From positions 17,562 to 81,561 of the forward strand of contig VXCM01002111.1 of the NCBI GenBank assembly GCA_014773175.1: a stretch of DNA of 64,000 bases, written 5' to 3'. Positions 24,881-57,879 of this stretch are shown here, one piece after another. The notes under the pieces are model-generated. The model searched no databases and was not told the DNA's origin. It was given only the letters and a program-made list of their open reading frames with translations. Made by a program: the position numbers and the translations under genes. The stretch's first letter is position 1. Each line of letters starts with the position of its first letter. Origin of the DNA: Lucifuga dentata (taxonomy: Eukaryota > Chordata > Actinopteri > Ophidiiformes > Bythitidae).

Positions 24881-27470
24881 AGACCGCCAAAATAAACGCA
24901 GTGTGGCCACAAAAAAAGGTTTTTAAACGGAATGGACAATAAAAATCTTCTTGCAAATAAGTTATATATAAACATGAAGGCATGCATAAGTGTAGCTATT
25001 CTGTTATTTAGCGATGTGGTGCCGACAAATATGTTTGTTGTGTGCCAAGTTCCATTAAACAACAGTTAGTTCCGACCAAGCATTTTGATAGGACAAGATT
25101 CCAGGAGCGCTGATATAGAGTATAACCACAGTATAGCAGCACTGGGACTTTTAACTATACGTATCACTCCGCTTTACAGGCGTTTTAATAAATTAGCTGG
25201 GTATCCAGTTAATATCGTCTAATTAACGGTTATTAAAACGTTCAGCCACATCAACTACATGGCTGTGATTATCTTCTCACAGACATGCTGATATACAGTA
25301 TAACAGCACTCCCTCTCATGTGATATTGCTTAATTGAAGGGAAGCGAAGATCGCAATTTTGTTAAAATATTGTGGCAACTCAGGACTCAAGCAAAACTCA
25401 AACAGGCCAATATGATTAAACAGTTTGGTTTTTATACTTGAATTCAGGAAATATAAAGATTAGACAGCAATTCAACAGGGTAAGGTTAATTTCTAGAGTC
25501 AAGACAGGCAGAGGCTGATAATGTAAAATGAGATTTATTTTTCTAAATCTGAGTTTATATTTTATTTTTCCTATGTCAATGTATATGGCCAATGAATGTA
25601 TGCTATTGTAATGTTTATGTTGCATTTATGAAGGGACTAGGTATTTGCCCATGAAGACGGTTGATTGGGAGTGATGGGTATGGCGGAGTGATTTTGGGAG
25701 AGAGATGAAGGGGGAGAGGAAAATAACGTCGAGGCGGAACGTGAGGTTGTGAGGTGGCAATGATGCGCTGAAAATAAAATAAAGTTACAGCTGGAGAAAT
25801 CGTTCCTGTGCCGTACTTTGACAGACGACCCGAAGAGTAAGTATTAGAGGATTATCTCAGTATTACAATAACAACAAACTTTATTTATGTAGTATAGAAA
25901 TAAAATGATAAGGTCAATTCAGCAATACAAAGGGCAAGGCAAGAATCAGAATCACAGTCCAGGCTTGCGGTCATAATTAGAAAGGGGAAATTCCAATAAT
26001 TCAAGTCCACGGCAAAAGAGTGGTCAGTAATGCAGGATCACTCAAAGGGACTTCTGAGCAGATCTGGCAGAGAAATGAATGAGAAACAGGTGAGAAAGTC
26101 ATGTGCTGCAGGTATTTGCAGGAAACTCAATGGTGACATCTGGTGGGCAGATGGAGAGTGACAGGCTCTGAAGTGACCTTTTAGAGCAGATCATGGTAAA
26201 AACATGATGCGCAAGCTAAAGGTTGTCACCGTGACACGTGACTGCTTGTGTTGCTTGCTAGGGTGGGGTAAAAGACTTAGAGTTGGCTTATTGAGAGATA
26301 AATCACAAGTCTTTATTTTTTTTTTATGTAAATCTTTATTATGCTTCACTAATTTCAAATTGACTTACTGGCAGAGAATAAATAGGAACAAGACAAGAGG
26401 ATGGACACTATTCCTTTTACTAGTTTGAACTTAATACCATTTGCACATGTAAACAGAAAGAAAAACAACGGTTATTGCTTTTGTGTAACCTTTATGTGCT
26501 TTGGTCTCATTATTATTTTCAAATAATATTTATTTTTTAAATGTTTTGTAAAATAATTTGCAGTATTATTGAAGCTTGTGGTTGTATGCCACAACCAGGA
26601 GCTGTAGGAAAATCTAACATGGCAAAGAGGCTGGTGTGGTTTCTGATAAGTTCAAGTATAAAACAGTAGAGGCACGGGCAGAGTACATGAAGCTGAAGTA
26701 TTACTTTAAGGCGTCTTACAGTGGAGCAGATGAGTAGAAATCAACCGTTACCATGTGAGCAAAAGATTTACTAACTTATATTTAAAATAAATGGATACAT
26801 GCAATCTAATCACAGTTAAAAACATAATACCCCTTCTTTTATTTTCTAAGATCTTCCAGTAGGAGTGCCGATCCTATTGAAGATCTTAAAGAACAAAACA
26901 TTGTTGAGCTTGGCTTAACATTTAATACTGGTCCCAAATAAAGACACCCAATTCATAGTTAAGGATCAATTTCAAAGAAAATGTACATTTTCTTTCTTAA
27001 AATGAGCATATTATGCTTTTGATCATTTTACATCATTATTATCATGTAAGATACAGCATTAGGGAGTATTGTACTATTCAAAACTTGAGGTTCATGACTA
27101 CAGAAATGCCTTCAGTAAGGTAAGCCCATGGGTTGTGAACCACTTTTAAACCTTGATTTTTAGTTAACCCTTTATTTCTGTAACATGTTGATATCAATAT
27201 GTAACACCCGACTAAACCCCACTAAGTATGAGGATAGCAAGTGTTTGGCCAGCATCTGCCATGTCAGAGCAGAGTAGGCCTTTTAAGGGGTGGGGGCATA
27301 GCAAAGGTTTCAAAATAGTGCCCTAAATGGAAATAAGAATGTGAAAATCAGTGTAATGTCCTCTTTTTAAGAAACGAAAACAGACTTGGAATGACATCTC
27401 TGAGATAGCTGGACTAATTTCTCAGCACACTAGGTTACGGTGGCAATGGAATGAGTCCTTGGATTTTTAG
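24881..27470. other. Gene-poor interval between dnajc5g and cad
   Basis: No coding exon is visible on either strand. In human an SLC30A3 gene lies between CAD and DNAJC5G; no zinc-transporter-like frame was found here. Around 25110-25340 two related blocks (GCTGATATAGAGTATAAC and GCTGATATACAGTATAAC) suggest a decayed interspersed repeat of unknown class. Confidence 0.55.
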
Positions 27471-27563
27471 GACTCACTTAAGGTCTCAATGTTTTATTTA
27501 ACCGTATGAAAGAGCCTGGAATTATTTCAGACAATGTATTCCAAAAAAAGGAGGTCTGTGGCT
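27470..27563 (-). terminator. cad: cad 3' UTR with polyadenylation signal
   Basis: A minus-strand AATAAA at 27493-27498 lies only 66 bases past the stop, so the 3' UTR is probably under 100 bases. Confidence 0.6.
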
Positions 27564-47681
<20,118 letters not shown>

Positions 47682-48669
47682 CTTGGTCATACTATTATCA
47701 AAGAATTGATGAATGTTAAGAGTACTGAGGATCCGCGATCTCCACGTGAAACTCACGCCGCGCGAGGAAGCAAAAGATGAAGCCTGTAAAAAAAAAAGAA
47801 AAGAAAAAAGAGAACTCAAACAAAACCAGGTGTAGCCGCCAAAATCAACCGTCACCGTCTTAACGAGTCCAGCGTCAACGGGACACGCTAAAAATGGTTT
47901 AGTAAGGTAGTTTACTGGTTATTCGGTCGGACGGTGTTAGCAGAGCGTTCCACACGCTGCCACAAACCGTGTGCAAGTCAGCCCATGGCGGGTTCCCACG
48001 GTAAGTTTGAGTCAGTAACAAGCACCGTTTCCGGCCCACACCTTCAAAATAAAACGTTTGTGCGTAACCAGTGTTTCTCAAGTGCTTTTATTTTGAAGCA
48101 TCCTGAAAACAGTCTATGATACATTAAATTTTTTTTTATCATTCAAATATCTTATATCTTGTAAAGCGTCTTACAAATAGAACATCCTATGCTCAAATTC
48201 AGACTACAGCCCTAAACTAATATGAATATATTCATATAACATGAATGTTACAATTGTAACATTATACACATATAAAACCATGAAACTTTGACTTATTTCT
48301 GTACAATCAATTGACTGGTCAAAGGACTGTAACACAATTCTAAAGGGAGGATACTTTGCATTTCCATAACAAAAACATGCTTGTACAGTACCAAAATGTG
48401 TTATATTAAGTTACATCAAGTTTATGACACTTGAAAACACTTTTTTTCTTTCATTAACATCGTTTCAATATCGGGACGATAGGAGACATAAATCGAACAC
48501 ACCTTTTGCACACGCGTGCAAAATGCGACTGTGATTGGACTAAACAAGAGGAAGCGGAGCATCCAAGCAGGAAGTAGAGCAGTTAGATCAATGTGAATAG
48601 GTTTATCGTAGCGTTTGTCTTTACCTAATTTATTTTTAGTTTATAATTGTGATTGTATGTTTAAATAAC
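47682..48669. promoter_or_regulatory. Head-to-head promoter region of cad and rars2
   Basis: The two start codons are 988 bases apart on opposite strands. Toward cad lie a CACGTG E-box (47743-47748) and, on the minus strand, a polypyrimidine tract ending in TTTACAG at 47784 that could be a 5' UTR splice acceptor. Toward rars2 an inverted CCAAT (GATTGGAC near 48533), the ETS-like cores AGGAAGC and AGGAAGT (48550-48575) and CACACGCGTGCA form a plausible TATA-less promoter. The middle (48120-48480) is AT-rich and featureless. Confidence 0.6.
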
Positions 48670-51600
48670 ATGGCCGGCTTCTTTAGAAGAAGGATTGCAG
48701 AGAAGGTACTAAAGTGGGAACTCTTGAAAATTGGTTAAATCTGTGTGCTAATGCTAACAGCTAACATGTGTTGACCCTGGAGCACGTCAAAACAAACTAG
48801 CTTTTGTTGTCCTCGCTGAGTTTAGAATACAGTTGCAGGAAAGAGTTCGTTTAGTACTTGGAATTACCTTTTATTAATTAATCTTTTCTTTTTCAAAGTC
48901 ATAATAACATATTCCGCTTAAACTAATGACATACAAACTGTTGTTTTCATGTCTTTACTGTACTTATTCAGTTTATGGTGCAGAATATTTTGACTGAATT
49001 GATTCCTGGTATTTAATTTATTTCGTGTATGTGTTTTCATGTGTAGTTGGGTCGGACCCTGCAGCAGTCTGAGGATGCCTTCATATCATCTCTGTCAACT
49101 GTTCCTGTGTCAAAAAAACAGTTAAGTGTGTTGTTGGTGGTGGTAAAATTAAATTTAGATTAAGATTAAATGAATTACTGATAAAATTAAATTAAAAGTA
49201 AATCCTCCGTTTGAGATGTTTTGGGTCTGTTTGTCAAGCTCTCTGATGTCTCCTCAGGCAGACTGCTGACTTTAGACTGTCTGTCAATACATTGCGGATG
49301 AATGGGATTTTACCTTCCAATGGAGACCTTCAGCATCAAACTGAAGCCTTAGCCAGTAAGGTATGATTTGGAAGACAGGACACACTGGGGAAAAAACAGA
49401 GCTGGACATTTCTAAACAGAGTTACATATTGCTTTACACACATAGATAATTAGCTGGAATTAAATACAATTAAGCAGGCCAAAGTTAATAAGCAGAATGT
49501 ATAACATATAATTAATAAAATAGCTAAGAACTATAAAATGCTTTGTTATAGTCTCCTTGGTAGGGGTGAAAATTTGGCATAGTTGTTCTGTTGTCATACA
49601 ATTGTACACTCACTTACATAGCAAAAACTCAAAGCTGATCCAAATGCAACTTTTTTTTCTGAACCAAATATAACTTTTTCCTCATTTTTGTAGTTGCATC
49701 ATAGATATTTACATTTTGCTAAGTGTAATATGCAACACAAAAAGAGGACACATGGCCTCATTTTATTTGGAGCATTAGAAGGAGCCTTGTCTTTCGTTTC
49801 TAATCCAATGAATTTTCTCAGCTGAGCCAAGACAGTGTTGTGGAGGACATATCTGCTGAACATGGATTGATCAACTTTAGAGTTAACCGCACACTTCTGG
49901 TTCAGGTTCGTCAATTTTCTTTTCCTCAGTGGTGAAATCAATAGCCTTTTTTCTGCTGTTACCATAACCAGTTTTACTGTGTCACGGAGATTGTATCCAT
50001 TCTAGAAAATTTTGGAGCCACTTGGAAAGGAGGATGAGAAATTTGGGTTAAATAGCGAACTTTTTAATACCCTCAAGAGAGGAACAACTTTGGTGGAGTT
50101 CAGGTATGTTTGATACATATTTCTAGACTTGTTTCAGATTACTTGCAAGGTTTTTCCCTATATATTTTATCAATACACATGGTGGCAGAACTTTGGGAAA
50201 TAATTACTACCAAAGTCCAGAACTGAAATTTTGTCCATGAATCTGCTGAAATAAATGATAGGAAACACAATTTCTTGCCTTTATGGTAGATCTTCAACTG
50301 TTCAACTGAATGCCAGCATCCATTCAGTTGTCCTGCCATTCACTTTACATCTATGCTTTCCAACCCTGTTCCTCCACTTTTGCAATTTAGCTACAAGTGT
50401 ATCTTAAGCTTTCTCATCAGCCTCTTTTAATGCATCCTACCATGGTACTGTTAGCTCCACAAAATACACAACACACTGTCTTTGTCAGTAACAAAAGGTA
50501 TGCGTTTTTATGTTGCAGTTCTCCAAATATTGCCAAAAAATTCCATGCTGGACACTTACGGTCAACAATTATTGGTAAGTTTTGGTTTAAGTTAATTTAT
50601 TCAGAGGTCAGAGTACATGTGCTCTTCCTGCTATTGCAAATTAAAATGTCCCCGTGAAGGGTGATCTTAAATAATAATCCTGGGGTCAGTTCACTTGGAA
50701 CTGATTTAGGAGATGTGCTTACTTTTTTAAATGTCTTTGAGATTTATACATTTAATATGTCAACACCATTGTCAGTTTGAATTTTAAATTAATCCTGGAT
50801 CACTCAAATAATGCTGTTCTTACTGGCTAAAAATATAAACTCTGTGTCTAGGTAACTTTATTGCTAATCTCAAGCAGTCCCTAGGAAACAGTGTAATTCG
50901 AATGAACTACCTGGGAGACTGGGGGATGCAGTTTGGTGAGTGAATAATACAAACATATTTATATGCAAAATAAACAGGCCTCTTCATGTTTTAAATAATC
51001 CAGAATATGCTTGTTTGAAGGGTTTTTTTCGAGGAAACAAGTTTTGTAATTGACTCTGTCTTTGACTTGGATTTCAGGTTTGCTGAGTGTCGGTTTTGAT
51101 CGGTTTGGCTGCCAGGAGAAATTGAAAGAGAATCCCTTGCAGCATTTATTTGATGTGAGTTTGATTGTTAAAGGACCATACTGGCCATTTTGCACATTTG
51201 AGCCTAATATACTCAATTTTCATACGTTACGTTATTGACAACCATTTCCCAAAGGATGAAACCGTATTTCAGCTTTCCTGATATTTTGCACAATTTCTTA
51301 ATCTTTCACAATCAAATATTCAAGCAATACATCCACCTTAAAAATCGACGTTCCGCCTGATAATAGTTACGCAGCCTTATGAAGTTGTGGTCATTTAAAT
51401 TTTTCCATAAACACCAGCTCTTCTTTTGGGACTTCATTCCCCAGTGGAGACATACATTCACTCCACACTTTTTATTGCACTTAAATGCTAAAATTGCGTA
51501 GCTTTAAAAAAAAAAAACAAAACAAAAAACTTGAATACACGTCTTGTTTGCGATGATGGATTACCTACCCCAAGAACGTTTCAAGTATCAACAAGTTGAT

Positions 51601-54600
51601 TTTAATAGCGTACCAGAATGAACTGAAACTAGTGGAGGGCTGGAAGGTAGGAAAAATCTTTTTAAATTCACTTTTCCAGTAGTATACTTTGGGAAATGAT
51701 TGTCAGTAACGTAACATGTATAAAAATGGAATATATTAAGCTTAAACATGCAAAATGGCCAGTGTGGTCCTTTAAGAGAAAGAAAGAAAGATATCCACTT
51801 GCCATATTCACAGAGAGCTATTATGTATTGAATTAGACCTTTTTGGAAAGTTGACTGCGTGCTTGCCTACAGCATTGTTAATCCTTGTTATATGGCGTGC
51901 TGACGTCCCACCACTAAATGGTGAGCAACATACCTGTGGCTGCATTTAATGTAAATTTCATGTTTGTCTGCAGGTCTATGTACAAGCAAACAAGGAAGCA
52001 GAGAACAATGAGGACATGCAGCAGGCTGCCAGAAACTTCTTTAGACAGCTGGAACACCATGACAGCCAAGCTTTGTCATTATGGCAACAGTTCAGGGAGC
52101 TCACAGTGACGGAGTATCAACAGATCTATAAGGTACAACCCAGCAGGTGACAAACGGTGTGACATGCACACCACGGTCAAAGTGTAAACCCTGAAAAGTA
52201 AACTTGTGATCAGGGAAAAGTAAATGTCAGTGGAAACTATTTAGTGAAAATAACTGTTAGCTCATTACCATGACGCACGATTGGTGAAACTGACGTTTGT
52301 GTTTTTTAATTTTTTAGCGATTAGGAATCCACTTTGATGTATACTCAGGGGAATCCTTTCACCAAGACCAGGTCAAGGAGGTGGTGCAGCAACTGCAGAG
52401 CCAAGGCCTGTTAAAAACTACAGAGTATGTCACACATAAATACTGTCAATGCCAGAATATCAGCTATCTACCCAAGTAGATTATTTACAGAGTTACTACA
52501 CAGGCACGAGAAAGCTTTCAATGCTTCTGTGTTTCCATCTGTCGAAAGTATTGAAAAATACAAGAAATTACAAAGTTTACTTCCATTTTGCAAAATGTCA
52601 ATCTTTAAGCAAGACTTTAAGTTACAAAGTCAGAACTTAATCAGAATTTAGTCTTCTACAATGAACAATAAATGTAAAATGCACAATTTAGGATTAAAAT
52701 GGGTGAGAAAACTGTGTGTATGATGCAGAAACTCTATCCAGCCCTTACAAAGAATGGATTTCATTAAGCTTGTTGTATTGACAGGAAGGGGATTGGTGTT
52801 GTGGATCTTTCCTCTGCTGGAGACATGAGCAGCCTGTGCACATTGCTCCGCAGTGACGGTACTTCTCTCTATATCAGCAGGTCAGTATTAGTCTTATCCA
52901 AGCGTGGAAAAATAGTCTAGAGTTTATGTAATGTCATGGAAATTGAATGTGTCCAGTTTTCAGGTTAAAAGCAAAACTAGAAGAGTCAAAACTTTGATTG
53001 GTTAAAATGTGCATACAGCCTGTGGTTATCATAAATACAGACAAGCAAAGCAGACATAGAGGTACGGCTACAAAATACTAAAGATTCACATTTTTAAAAT
53101 GATAAATGGTAAGTGGCTGTAATGTTTAATTTAGCATTTTTTATATATATATTTCAGAGATATTGCTGCAGCCATAGATCGAAAGGAAAGGTACCATTTT
53201 GATGAGATGATTTATGTGGTAAGGATACTGCTGAACTCAAACGCACCACATTTAGCTTTTAATTATGTCTTTAAAGAGATGATGGAGATAGGGCAGCATT
53301 TACAAATACAAAACAAAGTCAGTTTTTGTGACACATTTGATCAAGTCATGGTGGTTAAACACAAATATGCAAAATGGATGTGTGCATATTTATTAACCCA
53401 TAACATGAAAATCAGTCATTTTGAATGGGAGTCTAGTGTACAATGTGAGCCCCAATAGCCAGTTTTTCAACTAGAATTGGTTTACATGTGAATGAACTAA
53501 AAAAAAAAAAAAAANAAAAAAAAAAAAAAAATCAAACTTTATTGATCACTTGTGTATGATTTTCTCGCCGTACAACATGTTCAACCTGTTGATTCAGATT
53601 TTGTGGTTTTAAATGGGAAGCCTGTGTCAGTTTACCTTTTAGTTTTTAGCTTGTTTTCTCTCTCACACTGTTCCCATATTTTTCTTTTTTTTTTAAATAT
53701 ATATATATATTTCTCATCATCAATTTCTGGCAGCTGTATTGATTTTTCTTTTTTAGACAGACAAAAGTCAAGAGAATCACTTCAGCCAGCTGTTCCAGAT
53801 CCTGAAGCGTATGGGATATTCTTGGGCTGAAAGGTAGCTTGAAAATACTTGTAATCATTTGATTTTTTTAAAACTAGTACTGTAAAAATTTCTTTAGTTA
53901 CGTCTGACTTGACTCTTTGGCTATGTTAAAGTGGACCTATAAATAAGATGTTTTCTCGACTGATTAAAATAACGTGAAACTATTGCTTATATACTTACCT
54001 ATAGTCCATCTTAAAAATAGAGTAAGTGAATTAACCTTGGTTTGGAAGAACTTTATGTTAGCATTTTACTCACCATTGAGATCTACTTTGATTAGAATCC
54101 TCTCTTCCTTCTGCTCTTGAGGGTGTCTGTAGTCTCATGTGAAGCATCTGTGCTGTTACAGATGTCAGCATGTGTTCTTTGGCCTGGTTCGGGGCATGAA
54201 GACCAGGACCGGTGAGGTGGTGTTTCTGGAGGACGTGCTGGACGAGGCCCGTGCCCGGATGCTGCACAACATGAGCCAGACAAAAAGTAAATCCTTTGAC
54301 AGATTAACCAGTTAGTGGGCAAATCAGATTGGATATTTTTTGTAACAACAAGGACTAAAAAGTCACCACATAATAATAACTTTATTACTATGATTATCTT
54401 ACAAATCTTACACTCTTCACTGTATTTTGCAAGATCTATTCTCTCATTATTTCCACTATTAGGTTAAAATGTTATTTGCATTACCCATCTCATTTCTTCA
54501 AAACTGAACTTATGCTTGATGCAGGGATTAGCGTTATGATATCTCACTCTCTTTCTAATTACACCCATAGCAACAAAGGAAATGGAAAACCCAGAGGACA

Positions 54601-57600
54601 CAGCAGAGAAAGTGGGAATCAGCGCACTAATAGTTCAGGTGAATTCTTACAATTAAGTTTAAGACTCGCTTATATGCTAACATTCCTTCATTAATTTGGT
54701 TCGTTATCTGGTGTTTTCTCCATTTTAAAAGCTTCTTAATCATGTTTGCAGGACTTTAAAGGTCCCCTGCGCTCAGATTACAAATTTGACTGGGACAGGA
54801 TGTTGCAGGCTCAGGGCGACACTGGCGTCTTCCTCCAGTACACACACGCTCGACTCTGCAGGTTGGTATTCATCTGCTGCTGAAAGTAGAAATTGATAGT
54901 TGGATGGATTTTAGTTTCACACACGTCAGCGCAAACATCACCATGCAGGTTATAAAACACAGGCGGTAATGACGACATCACTGTGGTCAGTTAGTACAGG
55001 TGACTTAGAATAAAACAAATGTACCCTAATAAGGATTAAAAAAACACTGATTGACAGCAGATTAATAATGACATATCTGTGTATTTATGTTAGGTTCAAA
55101 ATACCCTTCAGACACAATTCATTGTAATATACAGCAGTAAAAGACACAGACCAGTCAAAGCTACTTATCAATGCTACACATGAACTACTACCAAAGTGCA
55201 AAAACAACATATGTCTTGAAGACCTAAAAAAAAAAAAANAAAAAAAAAAAAAAAGGGTGTAAAAACGTGATCTACAAAATTGAACACTTAAATTAGTCCT
55301 CTGCAACAGAACTGTGATGTTGTTCCTGCAGTTTAATACAAAGGAATGGAGGCATTCAGGAAGCTGCATTAGATCCATCACTTCTACTCGAGCAGACGAG
55401 TGTAACCATCCTGCAGCACCTCCTTCGGTAAGCAAACTACACCTTAAAATCTTGATTCCTGTTCATGTCGTCAAACATGACATGTTGAAAGTGTAGCAGA
55501 GTGTATAGGAAAGGGGATGAGGGAAAATTAAGAGATTAGATGAGTGAGAACACCTGGGAGGTAGGACGTGGAGCAAACAAATCAGGCTGAGGCAGAGGTA
55601 GAAAGAGGAGAGAACAATAGAGAAGACAAGAAGACAATAGGGAGAAGAAAGGAGAGAGACCCTTAACCTGGACTACACCGTCTTTTCCTCCTTATTCACT
55701 TAAACCAATCCATTCATGCCCACGACCATCATCCATGTAACCGTAAAGAATTTTTTTGACTGCCCCAACCATATTCTTGCCTTTCTTCATCCCTCTCTCT
55801 GAAAGGACAAGGGACGATGTTCTTCCATTTTAATTTATTAATTTGCAAAAAAGTTGCTGTTAACCAAATAGACTGTGTCTTGGACTCTGGGTTTATTAAA
55901 TTTATTGATTAAGGTTCAAAAATGAATTTTGGTTTTGTTTAATGTGGGGAATGGATTTATATGAATGACATAGACTGAGTTTCTTGCAATGTAATTTGAT
56001 ATAATTTATGGAATTTTTTTTTTTTATTGTGTGTATATTTTTTCATTACTTTAATAAGACAAAGTTAGTATCTTTAATGATGTCTCTTTAATTCATTCTT
56101 CTTTTACCCTATTGTGTAGCATGGGTCTCTGGCTAACCGGGAAACTGATTATTATTAGTTTAAATTTTGACTACCTTGACAGGAATAAATTATTCACCTG
56201 TCTGGCATCTAACCTCTAAGTTAATTTCTAATAGCCTTTGCTACAAAAGAAGTTGGAACATCATCTATCAAGGCAGCAAATCAGTGTCAATATTTACTAA
56301 ACTGGATTTCTCTGTTTGTAGATACGATGAGGTGTTATACCAGTCAGCCCAGGATCTGCAACCTAAACATCTCGTCAACTTTCTGATGAAGCTTTGGTAA
56401 GGAACAAGATATTAGCCTTAAAGGATTGATCAAAGCATTTGACACCTTTATGAGTTTTAGGGTTTGTGATACATAAGCGAGAGCCTGCCTCACAGAGCAG
56501 GATTACCAGGTTCTCTGGATAACTTGGCATTTTCTTTCATCCAGGATCTAGCTTTAAACCTGCCTTGTGAAACCAGTTCATAAAGTAGTTGGAAAGGTGT
56601 TTACAATGGGATAAAGATTTTTGTTCTCTTCCAGTCACCTGGTTGCATCAGCACACAGGGAGCTGCCAGTTAAAGGAAGCCCTCAGAATGTAGCACAGGT
56701 ACTTTATCTTCTGTTTATGGCCTGACTTGAGAAATTTACTGTATTGTTTTACAGCATAAATTACTGAGTAAATGGTATGAAAAAAAAAAAAACATAAATC
56801 CACTAAGTTGAATCAGATGTGTATATTTTTTCATTACTTTAATAAGACAAAGTTAGTATCTTTAATGATGTCTCTTTAATTCATTCTTCTTTTACCCTAT
56901 TGTGTAGCATGGGTCTCTGGCTAACCGGGAAACTGATTATTATTAGTTTAAATTTTGACTACCTTGACAGGAATAAATTATTCACCTGTCTGGCATCTAA
57001 CCTCTAAGTTAATTTCTAATAGCCTTTGCTACAAAAGAAGTTGGAACATCATCTATCAAGGCAGCAAATCAGTGTCAATATTTACTAAACTGGATTTCTC
57101 TGTTTGTAGATACGATGAGGTGTTATACCAGTCAGCCCAGGATCTGCAACCTAAACATCTCGTCAACTTTCTGATGAAGCTTTGGTAAGGAACAAGATAT
57201 TAGCCTTAAAGGATTGATCAAAGCATTTGACACCTTTATGAGTTTTAGGGGTTGTGATACATAAGCGAGAGCCTGCCTCACAGAGCAGGATTACCAGGTT
57301 CTCTGGATAACTTGGCATTTTCTTTCATCCAGGATCTAGCTTTAAACCTGCCTTGTGAAACCAGTTCATAAAGTAGTTGGAAAGGTGTTTACAATGGGAT
57401 AAAGATTTTTGTTCTCTTCCAGTCACCTGGTTGCATCAGCACACAGGGAGCTGCCAGTTAAAGGAAGCCCTCAGAATGTAGCACAGGTACTTTATCTTCT
57501 GTTTATGGCCTGACTTGAGAAATTTACTGTATTGTTTTACAGCATAAATTACTGAGTAAATGGTATGAAAAAAAAAAAAACATAAATCCACTAAGTTGAA

Positions 57601-57776
57601 TCAGCTAATGTTAGGGTTGAGTGATCATGAACAACTCATCACAACAGTTCGAAAAATTAAGTGTTGTAACGTGTGCTAAATGTCAACAGGCGAGGTTACG
57701 ACTGTTCGGCGGAGCCTGCTCAGTCCTGGCCAATGGGATGAGGATCCTGGGCATCACACCCGTTGATAAAATGTGA
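48670..57776 (+). CDS. rars2: Mitochondrial arginyl-tRNA synthetase RARS2
   Basis: Twenty exons join in phase to 1737 nt (578 aa, the human length): 48670-48705, 49047-49120, 49258-49360, 49822-49905, 50006-50103, 50518-50574, 50852-50935, 51078-51154, 51974-52132, 52318-52424, 52785-52880, 53158-53218, 53757-53833, 54162-54286, 54571-54638, 54752-54861, 55333-55427, 56322-56396, 56635-56698 and 57690-57776. The N-terminus [12 protein letters not shown] is basic, as in a mitochondrial presequence. [11 protein letters not shown] holds the class I HIGH motif, [16 protein letters not shown] sequence ([12 protein letters not shown]) follows, and [16 protein letters not shown] replaces a KMSKS loop. 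A DALR-type anticodon-binding domain ends in GITPVDKM. The enzyme charges mitochondrial tRNA-Arg. Exons 18 and 19 occur twice (second copies 57110-57184 and 57423-57486); only one pair keeps the frame. Confidence 0.95.
51168..51775. mobile_element. TTAA-MITE copy 2, full length
   Basis: A 608-bp element bounded by TTAA (51168-51171, 51772-51775), with terminal repeats AGGACCATACTGGCCATTTT and AAAATGGCCAGTGTGGTCCT. The interior follows copy 1 closely in the same orientation. Its left end is 13 bases after the last base of rars2 exon 8, just beyond the GTGAGT donor. Confidence 0.88.
56030..57605 (+). repeat. rars2: 788-bp tandem duplication containing rars2 exons 18 and 19
   Basis: Two units of 788 bp (about 56030-56817 and 56818-57605) are identical by eye except for about one base (TAGGGTTTG versus TAGGGGTTG). 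No N separates them. Each holds both exons with intact splice sites. The two-exon unit is 139 nt, so including both copies would shift the frame and reach a TGA at the third codon (ATA-CGA-TGA). Confidence 0.9.
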
Positions 57777-57858
57777 AACTTGTCAAAGCTTGTTATCATT
57801 TGATCAGTGTAATGCCCTGGCTGCTGATTATTATAAAGCTACAGCAAGCTGTACTGTA

Positions 57859-57864
57859 AATAAA
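57859..57864 (+). terminator. rars2: rars2 polyadenylation signal
   Basis: AATAAA lies 83 bases after the stop codon, in GTACTGTAAATAAAGAGC, so the 3' UTR is short. Confidence 0.75.
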
Positions 57865-57879
57865 GAGCTCTTACATTTT

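Noticed and set aside
47934..48119. A plus-strand frame in the cad/rars2 promoter with ATGGCGGGTTCCCACG followed by GTAAGT.
   Set aside because: It looks like a possible first exon, but rars2 already starts at 48670 with the expected N-terminus and length, and nothing downstream continues this frame.
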